This document shows positions 24,043 to 32,505 of a stretch of DNA of 64,000 bases, piece after piece. A program made the translations under genes and the position numbers. The stretch covers positions 124,001 through 188,000 of the forward strand of contig JAJPJS010000027.1 in assembly GCA_021324115.1 (NCBI GenBank). Reading direction: 5' to 3'. The DNA comes from Nitrososphaerota archaeon. Lineage in GTDB: Archaea; Thermoproteota; Nitrososphaeria; Conexivisphaerales; DTJL01. A model generated the notes under the pieces. It was not told where the DNA came from. It did not search any database and saw nothing but the letters and a program-made list of their open reading frames with translations. The first letter of the stretch is position 1, and every line of letters begins with the position of its first letter.

Positions 24043-25641
24043 ATGGGCGACCACGCCCGGGACACGGTGCCAACCGTTTCCAAGCGAATGTACTATCTGT
24101 TCATGGGCAACGTCGCATCCACACTGATTCTCGCAGTTACGGCCATAGCGGTTGGAAGGCTGCTCGGTCCGGGAGGATACGGCCTTTACACACTCGCTCT
24201 CGTAATGCCGGGCTATGTATCGAGTGTAGGGCTGCTTGGTCTCCCTTTCGCTGCGACCCGTTTTCCGGCAAAGTACAGTGCAGAAGGTGACAGAAAGAGG
24301 GCCGTTTCCTACATACATTCGCTTACATTTGCCGAAGGGCTGATAGGTGTTGTGGGTTCTCTCGCCCTGCTTCCATTCGTCGGATTCCTTGCCGTACGCG
24401 TGTTTGACAGACCATCGATGGCCTACCTGATACCGGTGGCGCTTCTTTCCGTCCTGGGACAGCTGCTTTACCAGACGGCTACCGCAGGATTTCAGGGACT
24501 CAACAGGATGGACAGGTCAGCTCAGCTCCAGGTCGCGCAGGCGGTGGTCAAACTATCTGTTTCGCTGGGATTGGTTGCCGTGGGGTTTGGGGTGACAGGG
24601 GCCGTGGTCGGTTATACTGCGGCATTCCTGGTATCCGGGGTGGTCGCGGCCGGTATGATTGTAGTAATGAGTGGGAGGCTGCTTCCAAGAGGCCTGAGGG
24701 GAGATATTGGAGGTGCGCTCCGTTATTCGACACCTGTTTTTCTTTCCAACCTGCTAGGTGGTGTGGTTCCCGCATATCTTGTGACCCTGCTCGCGAGGTT
24801 CTCCACGGATATTCAGATAGGCGGGTATGGCGCTTCTCAGAATCTTGTCGCGCTATTGTCCTTGTTCATATATCCGATTTCAACAGTTCTTTTCCCGCAT
24901 TTCAGTGGAATTGCCACCGATAAGAGGAACCTGAAGAATGCATACGAGACATCTGTGAAGTATTCGACGATATTCATAGTCCCGGTTGCTATGGTTATGA
25001 TATCCCTGGCCACCCCTCTTGCTTCGGCTGTTTACGGAAGGGCTTACACTTTTGCAGGCAGCTTCCTTCTGATACTCGTCATACCCTACCTTTTCGCCGG
25101 TATCGGAAGTCTTGCACAGATCGCCTTTCTAAACGGGGTAGGAGAAACGAGGAAAACGCTTGTCGTGGGGCTGGCTGGTTCGATGGTGACATTCATCTTT
25201 GGTGCGATCCTCGCACCAATATTCTCTGTGTACGGGGTGCTGGCAGCTTCTGTTGTGGGGAATGCGGTTTCATATCTTGTTGGTGCAAAGATGGTAAATG
25301 GAATTCTTGGTAAGACAGGTATGACGAGCAGGACATGGAGGGTTTACATCGTGTCCGCCGTTGCAGCATTGCTTACATACCCGGTTGTCTACCTGCCTTT
25401 ACACCCGATCGTAATCCTCGTTATCGGGGCGGTGGTTTACTTTGCCCTCCTCGTGCCCCTGTTATCTGCATCTGGCGCAGTGAACAACGCCGACGTAGAG
25501 GAGATCGAGGGCTTCTTCAGTGAAATGGGGGCGGCTTCGAAGCTCTTTCATTTCGTTGTGATGTATTATGGATTGTTCAGGCGGAACAGGCATAAAGGAA
25601 GTCCAGTCGATCGGGATGAGCAGGCGGAGAAAGGAGACTGA
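24043..25641 (+). CDS. Polysaccharide flippase, Wzx/MATE-like
   Basis: 532 residues, about 14 membrane helices. The N-terminus (ASTLILAVTAIAVGRLLGPGGYGLYTLA) and the SAQLQVAQAVVKLSVSLGLV region are typical of Wzx/RfbX polysaccharide exporters of the MOP superfamily, which flip lipid-linked oligosaccharides across the membrane. The ATG at 24043 follows GGAGGATG and a TTTATTTAA element about 28 bases upstream. It is divergent from the GT-C-like gene, pointing to a shared role in S-layer glycosylation or exopolysaccharide. Confidence 0.85.
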   Translation: MGDHARDTVPTVSKRMYYLFMGNVASTLILAVTAIAVGRLLGPGGYGLYTLALVMPGYVSSVGLLGLPFAATRFPAKYSAEGDRKRAVSYIHSLTFAEGLIGVVGSLALLPFVGFLAVRVFDRPSMAYLIPVALLSVLGQLLYQTATAGFQGLNRMDRSAQLQVAQAVVKLSVSLGLVAVGFGVTGAVVGYTAAFLVSGVVAAGMIVVMSGRLLPRGLRGDIGGALRYSTPVFLSNLLGGVVPAYLVTLLARFSTDIQIGGYGASQNLVALLSLFIYPISTVLFPHFSGIATDKRNLKNAYETSVKYSTIFIVPVAMVMISLATPLASAVYGRAYTFAGSFLLILVIPYLFAGIGSLAQIAFLNGVGETRKTLVVGLAGSMVTFIFGAILAPIFSVYGVLAASVVGNAVSYLVGAKMVNGILGKTGMTSRTWRVYIVSAVAALLTYPVVYLPLHPIVILVIGAVVYFALLVPLLSASGAVNNADVEEIEGFFSEMGAASKLFHFVVMYYGLFRRNRHKGSPVDRDEQAEKGD

Positions 25642-25732
25642 ATGATGGATTGGCAGATCAGGGGAATCGCAACATGTGACGACAAAACGCATTTAGCGAA
25701 GATAATTATCCACACCTGACGCAGATTAAGGG

Positions 25733-26320
25733 TTGAGCGGCTTAAGGGATCCAGAAATGATTCTGAGAAGGATTGAGACAGAGGCCAAAGAAGAACACCT
25801 TCCAATCATAGGTCCGATCAGAGGGCTTCTGCTTGACGAAGTGGTCAGAAAGTACAAGCCTAGAAACGCCTTGGAAGTGGGTACGCTAGTTGGATACAGC
25901 GCCATCAGAATCGCGAGGCTGATGCCATCGTATGGAAGACTCACCTGTATAGATGTGGATGGTCACATCGTTGAAAGGGCAAAACGGAACATCCGGTTGG
26001 CCGGGTTGGAGGAGAGAGTTGAAGTATTAACTGGAGATGCAAGAAAAATTCTTCCAAGCCTTCACCTCAATTTGGATATGCTGTTCCTGGATGCGGAGAA
26101 AACCCAGTACATGGAATACCTGAAAGCATCGGAAAATATGTTGCATAAGGGCAGCGTGGTTGTAGCGGACAATGTTAAGACCTACGCAAGCAGGATGGTT
26201 GATTATCTTAACTACGTAAGAAAATCAGAAAACTACAGGAGCAACACAAAGCAGGCCCCAGATGGTATAACACCAGACCCTAGTGGGGACGCGGTCGAGA
26301 TAAGCGAGAAGATAAAATGA
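25733..26320 (+). CDS. SAM-dependent O-methyltransferase
   Basis: 195 residues. The SAM-binding motif I ALEVGTLVGYSAI (about residues 45-57) and the acidic CIDVDG strand end are clear, followed by GDARKILPSL and FLDAEKTQYMEYL, as in the catechol/caffeoyl-CoA O-methyltransferase family (methyltransf_3). A metal-binding Asp is plausible in FLDAE. The TTG start is 91 bases after the flippase stop. Substrate unknown; the neighbouring surface-glycan genes do not decide it. Confidence 0.8.
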   Translation: MSGLRDPEMILRRIETEAKEEHLPIIGPIRGLLLDEVVRKYKPRNALEVGTLVGYSAIRIARLMPSYGRLTCIDVDGHIVERAKRNIRLAGLEERVEVLTGDARKILPSLHLNLDMLFLDAEKTQYMEYLKASENMLHKGSVVVADNVKTYASRMVDYLNYVRKSENYRSNTKQAPDGITPDPSGDAVEISEKIK

Positions 26321-26463
26321 GCTAAAACGGTTGGGCGAATATTTGTTTCAATTTCAACACTCGCTGGTCCCATCCAATTTATCTGATATTTGACCCTGAC
26401 GACTTGGTCAAAAGACTGGGAGTCAGGCGAACGGGAGTGAGGTGTAAAAGTTCCCTCGAAGAA

Positions 26464-26850
26464 CTAGCCGACTATCTGGTTTATTTCCCGTACTATCTGA
26501 TTTTCTACATGAGTCGTCCAGAGCATCTCAGGAACGTCCACCGCCAGGAAAAGCACTGAGAGCAGCAACACCTCCGCTGCTGCTACAGCAAGGTTCTGCA
26601 CCCATTTGCCTATTCCAATGTGAATGGAGAAATCATTGGGCTGCCCTGTGATCATTATCGTAAATGCCCTGTCAGCAGTTATGATGTCCCTTAATATGCC
26701 CGCTTTTTTGGCCTGTATCACTATTCCGAGTGGCGGATTGCCTGTCTGAACCTGATAACCTTCGCTCTGAAGTTGTGAAGCCACCTGCTGAGCAAGTTGC
26801 TGCAGGTCCCTATTCTTTCCCGTATAATGAAGAACCTTTTCTGATACCAT
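26464..26850 (-). CDS. Small membrane protein of unknown function
   Basis: 128 residues. An N-terminal soluble domain (about residues 1-80, LAQQVASQLQSEGYQVQ and GIVIQAKKAGILRDIITADRAFTI) is followed by one strong membrane helix (about residues 87-104) and a short tail. The soluble part looks like a small alpha/beta fold seen in conserved archaeal proteins of unknown role. The ATG lies about 26 bases after a TTTAACTA element on this strand (near 26876), so the message is probably leaderless. No function assigned. Confidence 0.6.
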   Translation of the reverse strand: MVSEKVLHYTGKNRDLQQLAQQVASQLQSEGYQVQTGNPPLGIVIQAKKAGILRDIITADRAFTIMITGQPNDFSIHIGIGKWVQNLAVAAAEVLLLSVLFLAVDVPEMLWTTHVENQIVREINQIVG

Positions 26851-27025
26851 GACAGATAGGTCTTTGCGTACCTAGTTAAATGGTGCGACACTTTCTCACT
26901 GTGGTTGGATTCTGAAAAAATTGTAGGATTATGTTCGAAAGACAAACCCGCTACCAAGGAAGGGGTATCTCAGGATGCCAAAAGTCATAGACAGACTTAT
27001 GAGTTTGTTTCTTGCATTTTGACTC

Positions 27026-27337
27026 ATGCCAAAGGTTACGAATAAGGTTGTGGCGGAGTTCAGCATACATCCGATAGGTGCAGGCACGAGCGTTGGGAGA
27101 TACGTGAGGGCGGCTGTGAATGTCCTTGCTGGAGCACCAGGAGTCCGAATCCAAGTGAATCCCATGGCAACTGTGCTTGAGGCCGACAATGTTGAACAGA
27201 TTTTCAGGGCCGTTTCTTCGGCCCATGAAGAGGTGTTTAGGCTTGGAGCGCAAAGGGTCGATTTTATACTAAGAGTGGACGACAGGCGTGACAAACCCAG
27301 GACGATGGAAGACAAGGTGAAGGCTGTTACCAAATAA
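27026..27337 (+). CDS. Thiamine-binding protein, MTH1187/YqgV family
   Basis: 103 residues, a ferredoxin-like fold of the UPF0045 family whose members bind thiamine. Recognisable segments are EFSIHPIGAGTSVGRYV at the N-terminus, QVNPMATVLEAD in the centre and RVDFILRVDDRRDK near the end. Length and motifs match the family. The gene stands alone; no thiamine biosynthesis gene is nearby. The long minus-strand frame over it is a shadow. Confidence 0.85.
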   Translation: MPKVTNKVVAEFSIHPIGAGTSVGRYVRAAVNVLAGAPGVRIQVNPMATVLEADNVEQIFRAVSSAHEEVFRLGAQRVDFILRVDDRRDKPRTMEDKVKAVTK

Positions 27338-27550
27338 CCGATACCTGTGTCGTACAAACACGTGTTTGAAGTTACAAGACGTTTCTTATAACATTTGGAT
27401 TCTGATAAAATATCAGAGCGGAAAGAAAAGATGACGGAATGCTCAGTGATATGAAGTCGGTATGGCTTCTGGCCGATAGGTAACAACTCTGTACGGGATA
27501 CGTAAAAAGAATGTATATCGACCAGCACTGCACAAGCCATAGAAAAAAAG

Positions 27551-27560
27551 GTTATATCTA
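27551..27560 (+). promoter_or_regulatory. TATA box for S53 peptidase gene
   Basis: GTTATATCTA centred about 28 bases before ATG 27583. The spacing indicates a leaderless transcript and favours this ATG over the upstream TTG 27565. Confidence 0.55.
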
Positions 27561-27582
27561 ACGTTTGATAATCTGCCGCACA

Positions 27583-28941
27583 ATGCAACGCATATACTCA
27601 ATAGTTTTTCTTCTTCTGGTCATCGTCTCCCTGACGGCGTACATTCCCTCGATCACCCTGGCAGATTCGAATACAAATATTGTGTACGAGGCCAATCCGC
27701 TCAGAATGTTCGTCTCCACTAGTGTGCCTTCCATAAGATCAAACATATGCATAGCTGGAACGATAGAACTTCATTGCTACACCCCTCAGGTAATTCAGAA
27801 GGCTTACAACTTCTTAGGAGCGTACAAGCTCGTGGGTGGATACTCGAAAGCGGGTGCGGGCCAGACAATAGTGATCATAGATGCATACGGCAGCCCAACG
27901 ATAAGGCAGGACCTGCAGACATTCGACCAGGCCTTTGGCCTTCCAAGCGCGACACTTAACATAATCTGCCCCCAAGGATGCCCTACATTCAACCCCAAAT
28001 CCTCAAATGAGGTAGGCTGGTCATTCGAAACCACGCTCGACGTTGAGTACAGCCACGCAATGGCCCCGGCTGCGACGATAGACCTGGTGGTGGCTTCAAG
28101 CAACTTCGGGAATGATATCAACAATGCTGAAGGGTATGCACTGAGCAGCCATCTGGGCTCCATTTGGTCGCAGAGCTTTGGAGCAGCAGAGTGTTTCTTC
28201 CAGGGAGACAACTCCCAATTCGTGCAATCACAGCAGATCCAACAGGAAGCGGTCAACCAGGGCGTCACATTGATAGCATCCGCTGGAGATTCCGGAGCAC
28301 AGGAAGGCTGCCCCAACCCCACTCCGATCTATCCCTCCTCAAACCCCAACGACCTGGCGGTCGGCGGGACCCGTTTGTTGGTGAACAATGACGGTAGCTA
28401 CAAATCAGAGACCACATGGAATGATTACGAAAATACATTCCTCACCAGCCAGAACATATTCTTCGGAGTCACGGGAGGCGCTCCGAGCATATTCTTCAGT
28501 CAACCGAGCTGGCAGAACAATATTCAGGTCACACCTTACAGTTGCACAGGAAGCACGCCCTCTTCATGCTCTTCATCTGTGTCCTTCTCTCCATCCACTC
28601 GCATCACCTCTGACGTTTCCTATGACGCAGGAGTAGACGGAGGGGTCCTCGCCTACTGGGGTGCAATACCCGCAGACGCAGGCTTCTACATCTTCGGTGG
28701 AACCAGCGCTGGTTCACCACAGTGGGCAGCCGTTATAGCCATCGCCGACCAGCTACACCACACATCTTTTGGTCTTGTAGCACCTTACCTCTATGCACTT
28801 GTGGGAACCAACAGCTTTCATGATATAACTGTCGGTTCCAATTCTAACGAACCAGGCACAGGTTTCCTTTCCACTACTGGTTACGATCCTCCAACAGGTC
28901 TGGGCTCTCCAGACGTAGGTGTACTCGTGCAGCAGATCTGA
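27583..28941 (+). CDS. Secreted S53 (sedolisin/kumamolisin-like) acid peptidase, short pro-region
   Basis: Serine-carboxyl peptidase active at low pH, secreted. The ATG at 27583 gives a clean signal peptide (residues 1-28). Catalytic residues are visible: E149 and D153 (SFETTLD), oxyanion Asp D236 (SAGDSGA) and nucleophile S375 (GGTSAGSP). The C-terminal DITVGSN and GYDPPTGLGSPD segments fit the calcium site. Only about 40 residues separate the signal peptide from the mature-start-like YTPQVIQKAYN, so the roughly 170-200 residue pro-domain of kumamolisins is missing. Six cysteines may form disulfides. It is expressed from its own TATA box and ends in a T-run. Confidence 0.9.
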   Translation: MQRIYSIVFLLLVIVSLTAYIPSITLADSNTNIVYEANPLRMFVSTSVPSIRSNICIAGTIELHCYTPQVIQKAYNFLGAYKLVGGYSKAGAGQTIVIIDAYGSPTIRQDLQTFDQAFGLPSATLNIICPQGCPTFNPKSSNEVGWSFETTLDVEYSHAMAPAATIDLVVASSNFGNDINNAEGYALSSHLGSIWSQSFGAAECFFQGDNSQFVQSQQIQQEAVNQGVTLIASAGDSGAQEGCPNPTPIYPSSNPNDLAVGGTRLLVNNDGSYKSETTWNDYENTFLTSQNIFFGVTGGAPSIFFSQPSWQNNIQVTPYSCTGSTPSSCSSSVSFSPSTRITSDVSYDAGVDGGVLAYWGAIPADAGFYIFGGTSAGSPQWAAVIAIADQLHHTSFGLVAPYLYALVGTNSFHDITVGSNSNEPGTGFLSTTGYDPPTGLGSPDVGVLVQQI

Positions 28942-28948
28942 TATACGG

Positions 28949-28954
28949 TTTTTT
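28949..28954 (+). terminator. T-run terminator after S53 gene
   Basis: Six T residues begin seven bases after the peptidase stop, followed by a further A/T-rich stretch. Archaeal RNA polymerase commonly terminates at such oligo-T tracts without a hairpin. Confidence 0.45.
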
Positions 28955-29143
28955 ATATTATAACTTTGCCTTGGTTAGGATAGTTTATTCTACACGGTTT
29001 CCTGGGAACAGAAAGCTGTCGAAGCCAATCTTTCGACTGGTCGCATTTCTAAGCTGACAGTCCTTCAAAAATCCATCTTTTCGGAAATCAAACAACAGGA
29101 GAGTACGGTAACATCTTTTTATCACTTACAATGAGGGGGCCAC

Positions 29144-29647
29144 ATGGCTGTGTTAATCGGCATATCTCTTCTCGATGCTATTGTCCTCTGGATTCATCTG
29201 TTCAGCGCGGTCATATTCGTGGGTGGTTCCTTCTTCATGTGGATGGTGGTGATGCCAGCTACCAGACTGGTGGCAAAGGATGAAGCGGAGAGGACACTTC
29301 TTGTCGGAAAAATCGCGAAGCAATTCGGCAGGCTCGTGACGCCACTGCTTGTCGTTATCGTGCTGACCGGAATATACAACGCAACTTGGTACCTGCCTTC
29401 ATTCGGCTCCATACTTTACACTTACGGCGGTCTGTTGCTTTTCACAAAGTCTGTCCTCACGATCGTTTTGATTGTATTGATTTACGTCCATAATGTGTAC
29501 TTCGGAAGGAAAATAGTAAAGCTGGCACGGGAGCACGATGTCGACGGGCTGAAATCCATAAGAAGGAGAAGCAGGGTCATCTCCATGACGAATCTTGTTC
29601 TGATGGCCCTGATTCTGCTGTTCGCGGTTCTTATGCAGTCTCCCTGA
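29144..29647 (+). CDS. CopD-like four-helix membrane protein
   Basis: 167 residues with four membrane helices. The N-terminal WIHLFSAVIFVGGSFFMWMVVMPA resembles the CopD/YcnJ copper-resistance or DUF420-like fold, in which the histidine may bind heme or copper. The ATG is about 27 bases after a TTTTTATCA element (29113-29122), suggesting a leaderless transcript, though GAGGGGG also lies ahead. It converges with the radical SAM gene across 26 bases. Role uncertain; copper uptake or a respiratory accessory role is possible. Confidence 0.6.
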   Translation: MAVLIGISLLDAIVLWIHLFSAVIFVGGSFFMWMVVMPATRLVAKDEAERTLLVGKIAKQFGRLVTPLLVVIVLTGIYNATWYLPSFGSILYTYGGLLLFTKSVLTIVLIVLIYVHNVYFGRKIVKLAREHDVDGLKSIRRRSRVISMTNLVLMALILLFAVLMQSP

Positions 29648-29673
29648 AGTTATCTTGCATGACTTGACTTGAC

Positions 29674-30774
29674 CTAGGACGAAAGGTTGGACACCATGAT
29701 GCATGCGGGGTCCGAGGCGAGAGGGTCGCCAAAGTATGAATAAGCGCGTGCCCTGCTACCGCCACAAACCGAACTGAATTCGCACGAACCGCAAAGTCCA
29801 TGCAACTGTCTCGCCCTGATTTCTTTCAGGAGTTTGTCTTGCCTGTAGATATCAACCAGCCTGTCGTTGCGGATGTCCCCTAGGGGAAGTGGAAGTAGAC
29901 CGCCAGGGTTCACCGTACCATCATATGCCACGAAAACAACGCCGTCTCCGTCTAGCGTGCCCGACAGCGAGATGCTTGGATGGAACTCCGGCTCGCCACA
30001 CAGTTCGGTCAGCCTCGAGCGCATTCTGATGTAAGCCCCATCCCCCCAGTAGTCGATGAATTTCATCCTGAGCCTGACCACACGCCTTATGAAAGGAGCT
30101 TCGACACATCTTACCAGGATGCCATATCTTGAAGCGTCGTAAAGGAAATTGCAAACGCTTTCATACTGATCCGGGTCGAGGTCTTCAACACCTGACCCCC
30201 TACCAACCTGAACAAGGAAGAAAAGCTCCCAAGTTTCCACGCCAAGATCTTTGATGAGTGCGAAGATGTCAGGAAGCTCTTCAAAGTTTCTCTTCATAAC
30301 CGCCGTGTTGACCTGTACTTTCAGTCCCAGCTTGAGGGCATTCGAAATGGCTTCTAGAGTCATTTTGAATGAGCCATCTCTCCTCCTAATTGAGTCATGA
30401 GTGAGGGCCTTTGCACCATCCAGGCTGATAGAGATGGCTGATGCGCCAGTTTCCTTTATCCTGCCGAGCGAGTCCATATTCAGATTTTCGGAAACGGCAG
30501 GAGATACCGCAAACTTCACTCCGCGTTCCGAAGCGTAGTTGAGTATTTCGAAGAGGTCTTTCCTCTTGAGCGGGTCTCCTCCGGTAAAGATGATTGTTGG
30601 GGTCGGCTTGTCAAACGATGCAACCTGGTCAATAAGTTCGAATCCCTCCTTGGTGGTCAATTCCCCCGGAAGTGGTTCGCTGACTGCCGATGCCCTGCAA
30701 TGGAGACAGAAGAGGGGGCATGCCCTGGTCATCTCCCAGAAAACGAGCACCGGTCTATCTTCAAATCTACCCAT
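29674..30774 (-). CDS. Radical SAM/SPASM enzyme
   Basis: 366 residues. The radical SAM cluster motif CPLFCLHC (C19, C23, C26) follows VFWEMTRA, and the C-terminal SPASM-like region holds further cluster cysteines (LCGSCEFSSVCGG ... DPAC). The overall pattern resembles the TIGR04053 group and the AhbC/AhbD heme-pathway enzymes. With heme O synthase elsewhere in the window an Ahb role is conceivable, but peptide-modifying or other SPASM functions fit equally. It appears monocistronic. Chemistry class is firm, substrate unknown. Confidence 0.8.
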   Translation of the reverse strand: MGRFEDRPVLVFWEMTRACPLFCLHCRASAVSEPLPGELTTKEGFELIDQVASFDKPTPTIIFTGGDPLKRKDLFEILNYASERGVKFAVSPAVSENLNMDSLGRIKETGASAISISLDGAKALTHDSIRRRDGSFKMTLEAISNALKLGLKVQVNTAVMKRNFEELPDIFALIKDLGVETWELFFLVQVGRGSGVEDLDPDQYESVCNFLYDASRYGILVRCVEAPFIRRVVRLRMKFIDYWGDGAYIRMRSRLTELCGEPEFHPSISLSGTLDGDGVVFVAYDGTVNPGGLLPLPLGDIRNDRLVDIYRQDKLLKEIRARQLHGLCGSCEFSSVCGGSRARAYSYFGDPLASDPACIMVSNLSS

Positions 30775-30927
30775 GCAACAGTCCGCCCGACCGTCAGATA
30801 TTGGTCCTCAATAATCATTTTGGCACTCGCCGATGGACGGTCGACCCATTGCTGATGTGTAATAAATTGCAGGAAGATAGATAGACAAATTCTTGGAAGA
30901 TCAATTCCGCGAAAATTCTGCCTTGCG

Positions 30928-32505
30928 TCAGGCGGAGGAGCCACCCGCCTTTTTGATCTCAAGAGCGTCCGGGTCAAGGCTCACGTATCTGACGACGAAA
31001 CCCAGTCTTGCCAGTACGGGGTGGGGTTCGTCTATGCCATAATCCTCCATTATAGCGATTGCTTCAGATAGTCTCGTGCATTTGGTAAGTTGCTCGTTCA
31101 GTCCGCTCAGCACTTCATGTGAAATTAGCATGTCACCGACGAGATCGAAACCCTGAAGATTTCTGGAAGCCAGCGCCCTTCTTACCGTTTCCACCGAAAC
31201 CCTGCTATTTTTGGCCACATCGATGAGTTTGATGACCGGCATTGAATCGTCTACAACTATCCTTAATGAATTCGCTTCGGCCTTCAGTATACGTTCGTCA
31301 TACTTCTTCAGGTGAGCCAGGATTGGACCGATGGGAACGACCTTCCTGAAGTATATCACATCACCACGTGCCTTCGATAATTTTGAGCAGGCAAGGGATT
31401 CATCCGCAGCGATGATGATGTCATAATTGTTTGAAAGCTGCTTCAGTTTTGCTACCTTCCTGTTCAGGTACTCTTCTGTCCAGAATCCTATTATCTCCAG
31501 GTAAACCCTGTAACCTGCCTTTTCGAATGAAAAATCAGGTATCATTACATGGGTGCCTGCTTTCAGAGGTTCGGGCTCCCTCCTGAGCATCCAGCCGGTG
31601 TTCATCGATTCGAAGTTCCTCGCTAATCTTTCCTCGAGCGAGCTATCATACACGTCCGAAGCCTGCTCAACACCAGTAACATCGCTCAGGGAATCTGATG
31701 CTTCCTCACTTGTGAGCTGAAATGTGTATATCCGCCCTTTGCTTCTCGCGAGTATATCGGCTTCAAGGCTCCAAGGTGGTGCAGATATTACATGAGGGAC
31801 AAGCTTCGCCATGGAAGTTCCGTACCTGTCCGTCATTCGGAGGAGCGAGAGTGGCCCGTCCACTGTTACGAGGTAAGACTGGCCATCGCCTCCGACGTGT
31901 ATATCGACAGAATACATGAGCCCCTGTTTCTTGATCTCTCGAAATATGTTCTTCCAGTTTCCTGAGGCTGTAAATTCGAATTTCAGAGCCTTGAAGAGCA
32001 GCGTCTGTAGAATGGACAGGTTGTAGTACTTCAAAAGTACTTCAGGCGAGATTGGATCTGACGAGGCGAGAATGCGCTCAGATTCAAGGTCCGCAAACAA
32101 AGATTTTTCTAGCTTTTCTTGTTCAACCCGGAGTTCTCCTGAAGCCTCTCGCAACACCCTTTCCCTCTCCTGACTGCTTACTGGCAGAGACCTGCTGGCA
32201 ATCTCAAAAGTAATCATGCGGGCTTTCGGCGGATCCACTTCTGATATGGTCTGGAAATCGCATCTTCTCACAAGGAGGGTCGAAAGCCCCCTCACGAGTT
32301 TGTAATCGAACCGCTCCTCAAGCCGGTCTATCTTTTCCGAGATTTCGCCGTACCTCATGCCTGTTGAAGTGGTGTAAATTTCAATGAGTTCTCTGGCGAC
32401 ATCCAGGTCCGAGGCCAGATCTGCGAAGACAGGTCTTACGATCCCCTGCCTGCTTCTTACCCTCAACAGATTCGATGGTAGCATCGCGTAAGAACCCCTT
32501 TTCAC
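30928..32505 (-). CDS. bax1: Bax1 nuclease (DUF790), XPB partner
   Basis: 525 residues. Archaeal Bax1 is a structure-specific endonuclease acting with XPB helicase in DNA repair, in the manner of nucleotide-excision repair. A nuclease core of the PD-(D/E)xK type is visible around IPDFSFEKAGYRVYLEIIGFW (about residues 330-350), and the N-terminal domain starting RVRSRQGIVRP is typical. The ATG overlaps the end of xpb by four bases, the conserved archaeal pairing. A C-terminal helix-turn-helix-like segment (DVAKNSRVSVETVRRALASR) is also seen. Confidence 0.88.
   Translation of the reverse strand: MKRGSYAMLPSNLLRVRSRQGIVRPVFADLASDLDVARELIEIYTTSTGMRYGEISEKIDRLEERFDYKLVRGLSTLLVRRCDFQTISEVDPPKARMITFEIASRSLPVSSQERERVLREASGELRVEQEKLEKSLFADLESERILASSDPISPEVLLKYYNLSILQTLLFKALKFEFTASGNWKNIFREIKKQGLMYSVDIHVGGDGQSYLVTVDGPLSLLRMTDRYGTSMAKLVPHVISAPPWSLEADILARSKGRIYTFQLTSEEASDSLSDVTGVEQASDVYDSSLEERLARNFESMNTGWMLRREPEPLKAGTHVMIPDFSFEKAGYRVYLEIIGFWTEEYLNRKVAKLKQLSNNYDIIIAADESLACSKLSKARGDVIYFRKVVPIGPILAHLKKYDERILKAEANSLRIVVDDSMPVIKLIDVAKNSRVSVETVRRALASRNLQGFDLVGDMLISHEVLSGLNEQLTKCTRLSEAIAIMEDYGIDEPHPVLARLGFVVRYVSLDPDALEIKKAGGSSA

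Noticed and set aside
26929-27588. 219-codon minus-strand frame across the thiamine-binding gene
   Set aside because: Covers a recognised plus-strand gene and its flanks; product has no recognisable domain.
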